Positions 53,443 to 62,522 of a stretch of DNA of 64,000 nucleotides are shown here, piece by piece. The notes under the pieces were generated by a model, which saw only the letters and a program-made list of their open reading frames with translations, searched no databases and was not told the origin of the DNA. The stretch is from Thalassospira xianhensis MCCC 1A02616 (lineage in GTDB: Bacteria; Pseudomonadota; Alphaproteobacteria; Rhodospirillales; Thalassospiraceae): contig NZ_JPWA01000023.1 in assembly GCF_003326475.1 (NCBI RefSeq), positions 17,453 through 81,452 of the forward strand, written 5' to 3'. How positions within the stretch are numbered: position 1 is the stretch's first letter; every line of letters starts with the position of its first letter. A program made the position numbers and the translations under genes.

Positions 53443-54345
53443 TCAAGATGGGATTCTGACTTCTCTGACCACATCAAGGAAGGCACGCAAAGGGGCCGGA
53501 ACATGGCGATGATCCGGATAATAAATGCAAAGTCCCGGTCCCGGCGGACACCAGTCCAATAGAAGCGGCGCAAGTTCACCTTTGTCGATATAAGGTGCCG
53601 CAATATGGTCCGGCAGATAGGCGATCCCCATGCCATCCGATGCGGCTTCTGCCATAAGTTCAAGATGATCGAGTGTAATGTGGCCGCTAACCTCAATTGC
53701 GCTTTCCTGCCCATCCTTCTCAAATTCCCAACGATATAGTTTACCGCTGGGCAACCGGTGGCGAATGCAGGCATGCCTTCGCAGCTCTTCAGGAGTTCGT
53801 GGCACCGGATGCCGGGCAAGATAGTCTGGCGACGCAACGACCATAAACCGGATCTGAGGCCCAAAGCGGATCGCAATCATGTCCTGCGGGACATCTTCGC
53901 AAAGACGTATTCCTGCATCAAAGCCTTCTGCCACGATATCAACCAGCGCACCTTCCGTCACGATATCGAGTTCGATATCAGGAAAACGTTTACGAAAGAC
54001 GGGAACAACATGGCGCAGCAGCATGCGGGCTGCCGGTTCATTTGAATTGATGCGAACAACACCGCTAAGGCGGTTTTGCTGCAATTCGATTTCTTCGAAT
54101 GCAGCATCGAAATCGCGCAATAATGGCCGCACCCGAGCTAAAAATCGCGCACCCGCATCCGTCAGGGCGACACTTCGCGTTGTGCGATTAAACAAGCGGA
54201 CATCAAGCCGTGTTTCAAGCCCCCGCATCATATGACTAAGTGTCGATGGCGGCATGCCAAGCTCGTCCGCAGCCTTGCGGAAACTGCCATGCGTCGCAAT
54301 CGCGGCAAAGGCTGCCAACACATTCAGGTCCGGCTTCTTATTCAT
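53443..54345 (-). CDS. LysR-family transcriptional regulator
   Basis: This 300-residue protein has the HTH at 6-65 (LAAFAAIATHGSFRKAADELGM, PSTLSHMMRGLETRLDVRLFNRT) and a LysR substrate domain. It converges on the MBL gene, with only 9 bp between, and is divergent from the SDR gene at 54441, its probable target. Confidence 0.9.
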   Translation of the reverse strand: MNKKPDLNVLAAFAAIATHGSFRKAADELGMPPSTLSHMMRGLETRLDVRLFNRTTRSVALTDAGARFLARVRPLLRDFDAAFEEIELQQNRLSGVVRINSNEPAARMLLRHVVPVFRKRFPDIELDIVTEGALVDIVAEGFDAGIRLCEDVPQDMIAIRFGPQIRFMVVASPDYLARHPVPRTPEELRRHACIRHRLPSGKLYRWEFEKDGQESAIEVSGHITLDHLELMAEAASDGMGIAYLPDHIAAPYIDKGELAPLLLDWCPPGPGLCIYYPDHRHVPAPLRAFLDVVREVRIPS

Positions 54346-54361
54346 GTGAATTTTGCATCAT

Positions 54362-54385
54362 ATTATCCAATATTATTCGGATAAT
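54362..54385. promoter_or_regulatory. LysR-type inverted repeat
   Basis: ATTATCC-N10-GGATAAT lies 16 bp from the lysR start and 55 bp from the SDR start, the usual place for a shared LysR site. Confidence 0.55.
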
Positions 54386-54440
54386 CACACAAAACATACC
54401 TCCCTACAATCGCCTCAGTGTTCACATAAGGAGGCAGCAC

Positions 54441-55268
54441 ATGACCAGAACATGGTTTATTACCGGTACATCATCTGGATTTGGCCGATTGATGACCGAA
54501 AAGCTCCTTGCGCGCGGCGACAAAGTTGCCGCAACGCTGCGCAAGAAAGGCAGCCTTGATGATCTCAAAGAACAATATGGCGACAAACTCTGGATTGCCC
54601 ATCTGGACGTTACGGATACCGCTGCCATTTACGCGGTTGTCAAGGGAGCCTTTGATGCATTTGGACGGATCGATGTCATCGTCAACAATGCCGGATATGG
54701 ATTGTTTGGTGCCGCAGAAGAAGTCAGCGACGATCAGATCCGCCATCAGATAGACACCAATGTCATCGGATCAATTCAGACGATCCGCGCAGCCCTCCCG
54801 TTGCTGCGTGCACAAGCGGGCGGAAGAATCATTCAGGTGTCATCAGAAGGCGGTCAAATAGCCTATCCCAATTTCAGCCTGTACCACGCCAGCAAATGGG
54901 CAATTGAGGGATTTGTAGAATCCGTTTCACAGGAAGTCGCACCGTTCAATATCGATTTCACCCTTGCCGAACCGGGCCCGACCATGACCAACTTCGCCGC
55001 CGGGCTGGTATCCCCGCCAAAGATGGATGTTTACGAAAACACGCCAGCCGGAGATGTTCGCAACATGATTGCATCGGGCGAATTTGAAATCCACGGCGAT
55101 GCCAGCAAAATGGCACAGGCCATGATCGACAGCGTGGATGTCAATCCGGCGCCCAAAAGGCTGACCATGGGCGCCGGCGCATATGCGTCCATTCACCACG
55201 CTTTGACACAACGCCTTCAGGAACTTGAAAGCCAGAAGGACCTCGCGATTTCGATGGATCGCGATTAA
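54441..55268 (+). CDS. SDR-family oxidoreductase
   Basis: From ATG 54441 (AAGGAGG upstream) the protein has 275 residues: ITGTSSGFGRLMTEKLLARGD, VNNAGYGLFGAAEE, a Ser in IQVSSEGGQ and YHASK. The TSSGFG and NNAGYGLFG features are those of the classical SDR5-like group commonly paired with LysR. The longer frame from 54240 overlaps lysR and is rejected. Confidence 0.88.
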   Translation: MTRTWFITGTSSGFGRLMTEKLLARGDKVAATLRKKGSLDDLKEQYGDKLWIAHLDVTDTAAIYAVVKGAFDAFGRIDVIVNNAGYGLFGAAEEVSDDQIRHQIDTNVIGSIQTIRAALPLLRAQAGGRIIQVSSEGGQIAYPNFSLYHASKWAIEGFVESVSQEVAPFNIDFTLAEPGPTMTNFAAGLVSPPKMDVYENTPAGDVRNMIASGEFEIHGDASKMAQAMIDSVDVNPAPKRLTMGAGAYASIHHALTQRLQELESQKDLAISMDRD

Positions 55269-55292
55269 ACAGGGCCCCAAAAACCAACGGAA

Positions 55293-55322
55293 AAGACATT
55301 GCCCGTATCGGGGCAATGTCTT
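55293..55322. terminator. Bidirectional terminator
   Basis: AAGACATTGCCC (55293-55304) pairs with GGGCAATGTCTT (55311-55322), between the convergent SDR and ggt genes. Confidence 0.88.
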
Positions 55323-55328
55323 CAAACG

Positions 55329-56912
55329 TTAAAGCCCCGCAACCACCCCATCCGCCCGCGGATCAGTCGCCCCTTCCATCACACCATTGGCGCGCAGCAA
55401 AATGCCGCCCGCATGGCCCATCATGTCTTCGAAATCACCGACAACCTCAACCGCATGACCGGCTTTTTCAAGCTGCGTGATCAGGGCCGGGTCAAACCGG
55501 TTTTCAAGCTTCAGCGTAGTCGTTTCCGCCCCCCATGTCCGGCCCAGCAGCCAGCGTGGTGCGGTGATCGCCGCCTGCAAATCCTGCCCGAACAGGACAT
55601 TGCGGGTAAACACCGCTGCCTGGGTTTGCGGCTGCCCCTCGCCCCCCATGGTGCCATAGGTCAGGACATCACCATTATTCAGGCGCGCCATCGCCGGGTT
55701 AAGCGTGTGGAACGGCAACCGGCCGGGGCCGAGCTGGTTGGGGCCGTCATGCAGCGTAAAGCTTGCCCCGCGGTTCTGCCACAGGACCCCGGTTTCAGGC
55801 ACGACAACGCCCGATCCGAATTCCCAGAAAATGCTTTGGATGTAACTGACGACCGTGCCGTTTTTATCTGTCGCCCCCATCCAGATCGTATCGCCCGGCT
55901 TGGCGATATGCGGCCAGGGCAATGCGGTTTTCATATCGATTTTTGCCGCCTCGGCATCCAGCATCGCATCGCTCAGAAGCGACATCGGATCAATATCCAT
56001 CCGCCCCGGATCGCCGATATGGGCATCGCGCTTGATAAAGGCGCGTTTGGTCGCCTCGATCACGCCGTGGATATGATCAAATCCCTCGCCCGCCGTCACA
56101 CCCAGCCGATCAAACAGGCCAAGGATCATCAGTGACGCAGCCCCTTGCGTCGGGGGCACCATGTTGAAAACAATCCCGCTCGATAGCTTCACCGAAAGCG
56201 GTGTGGTGGTTTTGGCGTAATAGCCCTCGAAATCGGATAACCGAAGCGGGCTTCCCGCCGCCTCAAGCCCCTTGGCATTGGCGCGCGCGATATCACCCCG
56301 GTAAAAATCATCAAGCCCGACGGCACCAAGCCGTTCCAGCGTTGCGCCAAGGGCCGGCTGTTTCAACACATCACCAATTTCGGGCACGCCATTTGCGGCA
56401 TAGGCAGCAACATAACCCGGCGCATCTCGAAGTTCCGGCAACTTGTCGCGCGTCAGTTCATGCTGCGATTTCGTGATCGGCACCCCCGTGCGCGCATGGT
56501 GCACCGCATCCGCAATAAGACGTGCCATCGGCAAAGTGCCGCCCAGTTTCCGCGCGATTTTTGCAGCCTCCATCCAGCCACCAATCGCCCCGCCCACGGT
56601 CAATGCCGCCAGCGGCCCGCGCGCTGGGATTTTATCATGCCCAAGGTTACGGTAAAATTCCGGGCTCGCCAAACCGGCCGCCCCGCCACAAGCCCGGATC
56701 GCCACCGGGTCCTTGCCCGGTTCGGCAATCAGCCAGAACCCGTCGCCACCAATCGCATTCATATGCGGATAGACAACCGCAATGGTGGCCGCCGCCGCAA
56801 TCATCGCCTCGACCGCGTTACCGCCATCGCGCAAAACATCGCGCCCGGCCTGGGCTGCCAGATGATGCGGGGCGGTAACCATCCCGCCAAGGCTTGTTCT
56901 CGTTCTAAGCAT
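55329..56912 (-). CDS. Gamma-glutamyltransferase family protein
   Basis: From ATG 56912 (AGGAGG upstream) the protein has 527 residues and no obvious signal peptide, unlike classical periplasmic GGT. It has the self-processing region GDTIWMGATDKNGTVVSYIQ with a Thr that could be the nucleophile, FGSGVVVPETGV, and the late YGTMGGEGQPQTQ. These features are closer to the cephalosporin acylase/GGT-like branch. It follows a TRAP transporter, whose ligand may be its substrate or product. Confidence 0.82.
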   Translation of the reverse strand: MLRTRTSLGGMVTAPHHLAAQAGRDVLRDGGNAVEAMIAAAATIAVVYPHMNAIGGDGFWLIAEPGKDPVAIRACGGAAGLASPEFYRNLGHDKIPARGPLAALTVGGAIGGWMEAAKIARKLGGTLPMARLIADAVHHARTGVPITKSQHELTRDKLPELRDAPGYVAAYAANGVPEIGDVLKQPALGATLERLGAVGLDDFYRGDIARANAKGLEAAGSPLRLSDFEGYYAKTTTPLSVKLSSGIVFNMVPPTQGAASLMILGLFDRLGVTAGEGFDHIHGVIEATKRAFIKRDAHIGDPGRMDIDPMSLLSDAMLDAEAAKIDMKTALPWPHIAKPGDTIWMGATDKNGTVVSYIQSIFWEFGSGVVVPETGVLWQNRGASFTLHDGPNQLGPGRLPFHTLNPAMARLNNGDVLTYGTMGGEGQPQTQAAVFTRNVLFGQDLQAAITAPRWLLGRTWGAETTTLKLENRFDPALITQLEKAGHAVEVVGDFEDMMGHAGGILLRANGVMEGATDPRADGVVAGL

Positions 56913-57069
56913 TTCGGGGCCTCCTGATGGCGCAAAAATCTTTGGCATGCCGTGTGTCCGGCATGCCCTGTTGTTCTTTGAAATCTATCGTGAAAATGAT
57001 CCGGGTATCAGGCGATTTTCACATCGTGGACAAATCGCCTGATATTTCAGATCAGGACCTACCTGTTGC

Positions 57070-58395
57070 CTACCAGCCGATAAGATCCGGTAGCCAGCTT
57101 GTCAGTTCCGGGAAGATGAACAGCAGCACAAGAGCCAGCGCCTGAATACCGATAAACGGAATGACCCCGCGATAGATATCCACCGTCGACACCGATTTTG
57201 GCGCCACCCCTTTCAGGAAGAACAGCGCCCAGCCAAAAGGCGGTGTCAGGAAGCTGGTCTGCAGGTTCATCGCCACAAGGATCGCAAGCCACGCCATGTC
57301 GATGCCGCTATTGATAAACACCGGCAAAAACATCGGCAGCGCGATATAGGAAATCTCGATCCATTCAAGAAAGAACCCAAGGACAAAGATCACTGCCATC
57401 ATGAACAGAAGGTTGCCCATATCGCCACCCGGCACCCATTCAAACATGGCATGCACCAGACCCTCGCCGCCAAGCCCGCGGAAGGCAAGACCAAATGGCT
57501 GCGCGCAGATCAGGATGAAAAACACCATCGCACTGGTGATCAGGGTATCGCGCAACACATCGCGCATCACCCCGAAATTAAGCCGCCCGGTAAACAGTGC
57601 CAGAAGCAACGCACCAAGCGCGCCCATAGATGCGGCTTCTGTTGGGGCGGCAATCCCGCCAACAATCGACCCCAGAACCGCAAAAACAAGTGCCAGTGGC
57701 GGCAGCACGACCTTGGCGATCTTAAGCATAAGGTCACGCGTGGCCAGCGCATCGCGTTCATCCTGCGGGATCGCGGGCACCATTTCGGGTTTGAAAATGC
57801 CAAGTATCACCAGATAAAGGGCCAGCATCCCGGCAAGGATCAGCCCCGGCACCATCGCCGCCGCAAACAGTGTCCCTACGGACTCCCCCAGAATATCGGC
57901 AAGCAGGATCAGAACAAGGCTGGGCGGGATGATCTGCCCAAGCGTACCCGATGCGCAAATCACACCGCACGCCACCCCCTTGTTATAGCCGCGATTGATC
58001 AGCGGCTGTAACGACAGCAAACCGACCGTCACCACCGTCGCCCCGACCACGCCCGAAGACGCCCCCATCAGAACCCCGACAATCACAATCGCAAGCCCCA
58101 TGCCGCCGCGAAGGCGGCCCATGGCATGGCCGATCACATCAATCAGTTCTTCGGCCAGTTTCGACTTTTCAAGCATCACCCCCATGAAGATGAAAAGCGG
58201 CAGGGCCAGAAGCGTATAGTTGGTCACAACCCCGTAAATACGCGCGGGCAAAAGGTTAAAAAGCCCGGTGCCAAATCCCAGAATGCCAAAGGCAAAACCG
58301 GAAATCGCAAGCGATATCGCCACCGGCACCCCAAGAACAAGGAAGCCGAAAAAGCCGCCGACCATGCCGATGGCCAGCCATTCATTACCAGTCAT
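57070..58395 (-). CDS. TRAP transporter large permease (DctM)
   Basis: This 441-residue protein has 12 or more hydrophobic segments and DctM patterns GASSGVVGATVVTVGLL, CGVICASGTLGQIIPPSLVLI and FLTPPFGWALFFLKG. It is the sodium-driven conducting subunit. It starts 6 bp after dctQ and is followed by the ggt-like gene after 157 bp. Confidence 0.92.
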   Translation of the reverse strand: MTGNEWLAIGMVGGFFGFLVLGVPVAISLAISGFAFGILGFGTGLFNLLPARIYGVVTNYTLLALPLFIFMGVMLEKSKLAEELIDVIGHAMGRLRGGMGLAIVIVGVLMGASSGVVGATVVTVGLLSLQPLINRGYNKGVACGVICASGTLGQIIPPSLVLILLADILGESVGTLFAAAMVPGLILAGMLALYLVILGIFKPEMVPAIPQDERDALATRDLMLKIAKVVLPPLALVFAVLGSIVGGIAAPTEAASMGALGALLLALFTGRLNFGVMRDVLRDTLITSAMVFFILICAQPFGLAFRGLGGEGLVHAMFEWVPGGDMGNLLFMMAVIFVLGFFLEWIEISYIALPMFLPVFINSGIDMAWLAILVAMNLQTSFLTPPFGWALFFLKGVAPKSVSTVDIYRGVIPFIGIQALALVLLFIFPELTSWLPDLIGW

Positions 58396-58401
58396 GTTCG
58401 A

Positions 58402-58998
58402 TTATTCCCCAGGCACTTCGGTGGCGGTTTTATGGGTGGCGTATCCGGCATCATCAGTATCATCGGCGGTCCGGGTCGCCCCGGTCACCTGCCGGAAATT
58501 GATCAGGGCCTGCGCAATTGCCTGCACGAACAGCAACCCGAACCCGACCGGGATAAATGCCTTAAGCAGGAAACGATACGGCAATCCCCCCGGATCAGGC
58601 GATCCCTCGCCCATCATGATCGACTGGTTCACATAGGGAATGGCAAACCAGATGATCGCCGCACCAAGGATCACCATCAGCACCGCCGAAAACAGATCAA
58701 TCATCGCGCGTGCCCGGTCACTTAGCCGGTCATAAAGAAAATCGACCCGTACATGGCCGCCATGCCGCATGCCATATGCCATCCCCAGAAGGGCAATCGG
58801 TGATACCAGATGCCATTCAAGTTCCTGCATGGCGACACTGCCGGTATTGAACACATAGCGCAGCAACACATTGCCGCCGACCACCAGAACAAGCGCAAGA
58901 CCGCTTAACGCGGCCGCCCATCCGGCAAAATCAACGATATATCCCAACACACGGTCGGGAAGCGGTTCTGCCAGCGATTCAGTACGGGTCGAATTCAT
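58402..58998 (-). CDS. TRAP transporter small permease (DctQ)
   Basis: This 198-residue protein has four membrane helices with the DctQ signature YVFNTGSVAMQELEWHLV and RHGGHVRVDFLYD. The C-terminal tail is soluble and rich in Thr/Asp. Starts 1 bp after the DctP stop. It pairs with DctM in the inner membrane. Confidence 0.9.
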   Translation of the reverse strand: MNSTRTESLAEPLPDRVLGYIVDFAGWAAALSGLALVLVVGGNVLLRYVFNTGSVAMQELEWHLVSPIALLGMAYGMRHGGHVRVDFLYDRLSDRARAMIDLFSAVLMVILGAAIIWFAIPYVNQSIMMGEGSPDPGGLPYRFLLKAFIPVGFGLLFVQAIAQALINFRQVTGATRTADDTDDAGYATHKTATEVPGE

Positions 58999-58999
58999 A

Positions 59000-60118
59000 T
59001 CAGCTCATCCCGTCTTTGGATGAAATGATACCGTGATAGGGCTTTTCACTCACCGCCGCCCATTCGCGGTGCGTATCGCGGAACGCCATGAATGCATCAT
59101 GGACCTTTTTGGTCAGCGGATCCTTGGCGGCTTCGGCTTCCAGCGTGTCGTTGGTGATGCCTTTAAGCTTGTTGACGACATCATCAGGCAGGGTCTGGGC
59201 GATAACGCCCTCATTCTCCACCAGATCACGAAGGGCCGCGGCATTGTTGGCCTCGCACCAGGAATGACTGTCAAGGTTGCACGCCTGTGCGGCGTTTTTG
59301 ACAATCGCCTGGAGATCGGCCGGAAGGCTTTCCCATGCTTTCTGATTGATCAGAAGCTCGGTCACGTTGGACGGCTCATGCCAGCCGGTGGTGTAGTAAT
59401 ATTTGGCTGCCTTCTGAAGGCCAAGACGACGGTCCTGATACGGGCCGACAAACTCGGCAGCATCAATCACGCCACGTTCAAGGGCCGGGAAAATCTCGCC
59501 CCCCGGAAGCAGTTTCACCTCGACCCCGATCTGCTGATAGACCTTGCCGGCAAGGCCCGGAATACGCATTTTCAGGCCATTGAAATCATCAAGGCTTTCA
59601 ATCGGCTCGCGGAACCAGCCGGTCATCTGAACGCCGGTATTACCCATCGGGAACGCAATCAGGCCATACGGCTGATACAGCTCATGCCAAAGCTCAAGCC
59701 CGCCGCCATGATACAGCCACGCATTGACACCCTGGAAGTTCAGGCCAAACGGAACGGTAGTGAAATACTGGGCGGCAAAAATCTTGCCCGCCCAGAAATA
59801 GGCATTGGCGGCATTCATTTCGACCGTACCGGCCTGAACGGCGTCAAAGCCCTCAAGTGCCGGGATCAGTTCACCAGCGGCAAAATGCTGGATGTTCAGA
59901 CGCCCGCTCGACATTTCCGTAACACGTTTGCAGAAATCCTCGGGGCTGCCCGGGCCGGTCACGTAAAATGGTGAACCCGGACCATAGGCATTGGTCATTT
60001 TCCAGTTAAAGCTCTCCTGGGCACGCGCGATATGCGGCGTGGCAAAAACAGCCGCCCCGGCGGCTGCCGTGCCAAATGCCGACTTCGTCAGAAAGTCGCG
60101 TCTTTTAAGGTTGGTCAT
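59000..60118 (-). CDS. TRAP transporter solute-binding protein (DctP, TakP-like)
   Basis: From ATG 60118 (AGGGAGACACC upstream) the protein has 372 residues with a twin-arginine signal (KRRDFLTKSAFG) ending IARAQ. The mature part has YGPGSPFYV, GRLNIQHFAAGELIPALEGFDAVQAGTVEM, AAEFVGPYQDRRLGL and TTGWHEPSN, the pattern of the TakP/alpha-keto acid and lactate branch. First gene of the operon. Confidence 0.9.
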   Translation of the reverse strand: MTNLKRRDFLTKSAFGTAAAGAAVFATPHIARAQESFNWKMTNAYGPGSPFYVTGPGSPEDFCKRVTEMSSGRLNIQHFAAGELIPALEGFDAVQAGTVEMNAANAYFWAGKIFAAQYFTTVPFGLNFQGVNAWLYHGGGLELWHELYQPYGLIAFPMGNTGVQMTGWFREPIESLDDFNGLKMRIPGLAGKVYQQIGVEVKLLPGGEIFPALERGVIDAAEFVGPYQDRRLGLQKAAKYYYTTGWHEPSNVTELLINQKAWESLPADLQAIVKNAAQACNLDSHSWCEANNAAALRDLVENEGVIAQTLPDDVVNKLKGITNDTLEAEAAKDPLTKKVHDAFMAFRDTHREWAAVSEKPYHGIISSKDGMS

Positions 60119-60185
60119 CGGTGTCTCCCTGATAGAGAAAGCGCAATACGCGGATAATATCATCGAACGGATCTTGGCCCGCATT

Positions 60186-60195
60186 GTGTATACAC
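60186..60195. promoter_or_regulatory. FCD-GntR operator 1 (GTGTATACAC)
   Basis: A perfect 10-bp palindrome with the TGTATACA core typical of FadR/VanR-type GntR sites, 68 bp upstream of the dctP start. Confidence 0.65.
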
Positions 60196-60395
60196 CGTGC
60201 AACCGACGTGCCATCTGTTATATTTCAACAACTTAAATGATTTACGACTTCTTCAAATCCCCTTTTGCTGTTTATTTTTTAATCATATTAAATTACTGCA
60301 TCGCATATATGCATATTAATTAAACATATCGCACGATGTCGCTGGGGCCTGAATCCCGCACGCGACAGTTGCGCTTGGATTTTACGGGAAATATC

Positions 60396-60405
60396 ATGTA
60401 TACAT
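60396..60405. promoter_or_regulatory. FCD-GntR operator 2 (ATGTATACAT)
   Basis: A second TGTATACA-core palindrome, 210 bp from the first and 73 bp before the GntR gene, followed by TTGTATAGG which could be a half site. Confidence 0.65.
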
Positions 60406-60477
60406 CGGTTGTATAGGGTGCCCCGAAAGAGCATCTGAATATCAATCGACAACAAGATCAAAGGGTCGAAACGGCAC

Positions 60478-61194
60478 ATGATCCACCTGCAGCAAGCCCC
60501 GCAACCTTCGCCCGAACCGGTCGGCATTGCGCAAAAACTCTGCCAGTCCCTCGAAGACGATATTGTTACCGGCGTGCTTGTTCCCGGTGCCCGGCTCGAA
60601 GAAACCCAGCTTGCAAAACGCTTTGGCGTGTCACGCACCCCGGTCCGCGAAGCCCTGCAATTGCTGACTGCGACCGAACTTGCCGAAAAAATCCCCAATC
60701 GCGGGGTTTATGTCTCGCTGGCAACGCCGGAACGACTGACAGCAATGTTTGAAAGCATGGCCGAACTCGAAGGCACCTGCGGGCGACTTGCCGCCAAACG
60801 CATGACAAGTGGTGAACGCCACGCACTCGAAGAACTCCATCACGAACTGGCCCATGCCATGCGTGCGGGCGACAGCCCGGCTTACGAAGGCCAGAACCGC
60901 GAATTTCACAATGCGATCTATGCCGGCACCCATAATGATGTGCTGGTCGAAGTCACCCAGGCCGTTCGTCGGCGGGTTGCCCCCTTCCGCCGGGTGCAAT
61001 TCAACAGCCTGCCCCGCCTTGCCTCCTCGCACGAGGAACATCAGGGCATCGTCGATGCCATCCTGCGTGGCGATCACAAGGCCGCCGAAGAACTGCTTTA
61101 CGCCCACATCATGTCAGTCCATGACGTCAGTCAGGAATATCTGGCAACATTGCGCGCCGAAAGCGACCATCGGGCCCTTTTGATCGCGAAGTGA
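60478..61194 (+). CDS. GntR-family regulator, FCD subfamily
   Basis: This 238-residue protein has the winged helix with GARLEETQLAKRFGVSRTPVREALQLL and an FCD domain (NREFHNAIYAGTHN, HEEHQGIVDAIL, LLYAHIMSVHDVS). It is divergent from the TRAP/ggt operon and almost surely controls it through the two TGTATACA palindromes between them. Confidence 0.9.
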   Translation: MIHLQQAPQPSPEPVGIAQKLCQSLEDDIVTGVLVPGARLEETQLAKRFGVSRTPVREALQLLTATELAEKIPNRGVYVSLATPERLTAMFESMAELEGTCGRLAAKRMTSGERHALEELHHELAHAMRAGDSPAYEGQNREFHNAIYAGTHNDVLVEVTQAVRRRVAPFRRVQFNSLPRLASSHEEHQGIVDAILRGDHKAAEELLYAHIMSVHDVSQEYLATLRAESDHRALLIAK

Positions 61195-61216
61195 TATTAG
61201 CGGGCACCGCTATTGT

Positions 61217-61759
61217 TCAGCGCGCCCGCCTTGCCAAAACATGATCAAGCGAAAATTTACCCGCCCCCTTGATCACCAGCATCAGCAACACAAAAATCCA
61301 CAACATCCGCTGATTGATCAACTGATCGGGCAGACCGTCAAAAAGCGCACCTGCCGCCGCACCATGGGCCGTGATATCCACCACAGTCTGCACAGCGATA
61401 AAACCGATCATGCCAAGCGCACCGAGGCGCGTAAACAGCCCCAGCACAATCAGAACCGGCAAAACAAATTCCGCCAAAGTCCCGGCAATCACAATGATAT
61501 GCCACGGGAAAAACGGAATGGCCGCGGTATCATATAAATACTGATCGGCAATCGACGGCACGATCTGAGCAAACGCCCCGGCACTGGGAAAGCTATCCCC
61601 CGCTACCTTGGTCATCGCGCTGTTGAAATAATAAGGCAGCAAAATTGCGGCAAACCACAAACGTGCCGAAAGCCCGATGAACCAGCCATCGGTTCGTGCT
61701 TCCAGTCCGCCAAACAGGCTGGCATGAAGGCTGCTCATTCTTTTGATCGCTGTTTGCAT
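61217..61759 (-). CDS. DoxX-family membrane protein of the bufferin operon
   Basis: This 180-residue protein has four helices and the DoxX pattern LLPYYFNSAMTKVAG, FVLPVLIVLGLFTRLGALGMIGF. In bufferin operons the DoxX gene is the usual fourth member (GigD in Caulobacter). It starts 4 bp after bufC. A role in redox or export at the membrane is suspected for the group. Confidence 0.85.
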   Translation of the reverse strand: MQTAIKRMSSLHASLFGGLEARTDGWFIGLSARLWFAAILLPYYFNSAMTKVAGDSFPSAGAFAQIVPSIADQYLYDTAAIPFFPWHIIVIAGTLAEFVLPVLIVLGLFTRLGALGMIGFIAVQTVVDITAHGAAAGALFDGLPDQLINQRMLWIFVLLMLVIKGAGKFSLDHVLARRAR

Positions 61760-61763
61760 TTTA

Positions 61764-62522
61764 TCACTCCCTCAAACCGGCAAATGCGCCGGCCGCTATC
61801 AGTTGGGCGAACGCGGATGTCACATCAAATTGCGGATCGCGGGCGATTGCCGCGTCATACCCATCAGCAACCGTCATGCCGTCCAGAAGGCATCGGGCAA
61901 ATACCGCACCCCCGTCATCCAGTACGATCTGGCGCACCGTCATACCGGGTCGGGTAATCAGGATATTTTCCGCCTGCGGCACGATGGGTGTTGCTTCTTT
62001 GCTGTCATGATCCGCCTGCTGTCGCCCCCAGATCGCATGGATCGGAAAGGCTGAATTCACCAACCGGCACGCGCTATGCGCCACAAACCGGCAGGCCGCC
62101 AGATCACCCCCAAAAGCCGCAAGTGAATTGGCATCCAGCACCACCTCATCAGCCTCATGCAGCACTTCAAGCCGCGCCCGTTCCAGTCGGGCAATGTCGG
62201 AAAGATACGGCAGGGATGCAGCGGCATCGAAACCATCAATGAAATCGGCAAACCCGGCGCCATAAAGCGCAAGCGATCCGGTGCGCGTTGGCTCGGCCCG
62301 GAAAAACCCTCGCGCCATGGCCCGAAAGAAATCCTCGCCCACCAGCTTCGCCACCACCGGATAGGCCGCGATCAACGCATCGCCAAGCCCGCGATGGACA
62401 TTGTTGCGATAAATCGCAAACCGTCCCTCCATCGTCGGGTCAAGGCCCATGGGCCGCGCCGAAGGGTCTGCTGCCATCAGGGCACGGGAAAATTCCGCCT
62501 GAAATCCCCCTGCACCGCTCAT
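61764..62522 (-). CDS. bufC: BufC-like partner protein (DUF2063)
   Basis: This 252-residue protein has the DUF2063 N-terminal domain (GLDPTMEGRFAIYRNNVHRGLGDALIAAYPVV, ALYGAGFADFIDGF, LPYLSDIARLERARLEV). DUF2063 proteins act with MNIO enzymes (DUF692) and deliver the precursor peptide. Start overlaps the bufB stop by 4 bp (ATGA), so the pair is translationally coupled. Confidence 0.9.
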   Translation of the reverse strand: MSGAGGFQAEFSRALMAADPSARPMGLDPTMEGRFAIYRNNVHRGLGDALIAAYPVVAKLVGEDFFRAMARGFFRAEPTRTGSLALYGAGFADFIDGFDAAASLPYLSDIARLERARLEVLHEADEVVLDANSLAAFGGDLAACRFVAHSACRLVNSAFPIHAIWGRQQADHDSKEATPIVPQAENILITRPGMTVRQIVLDDGGAVFARCLLDGMTVADGYDAAIARDPQFDVTSAFAQLIAAGAFAGLRE

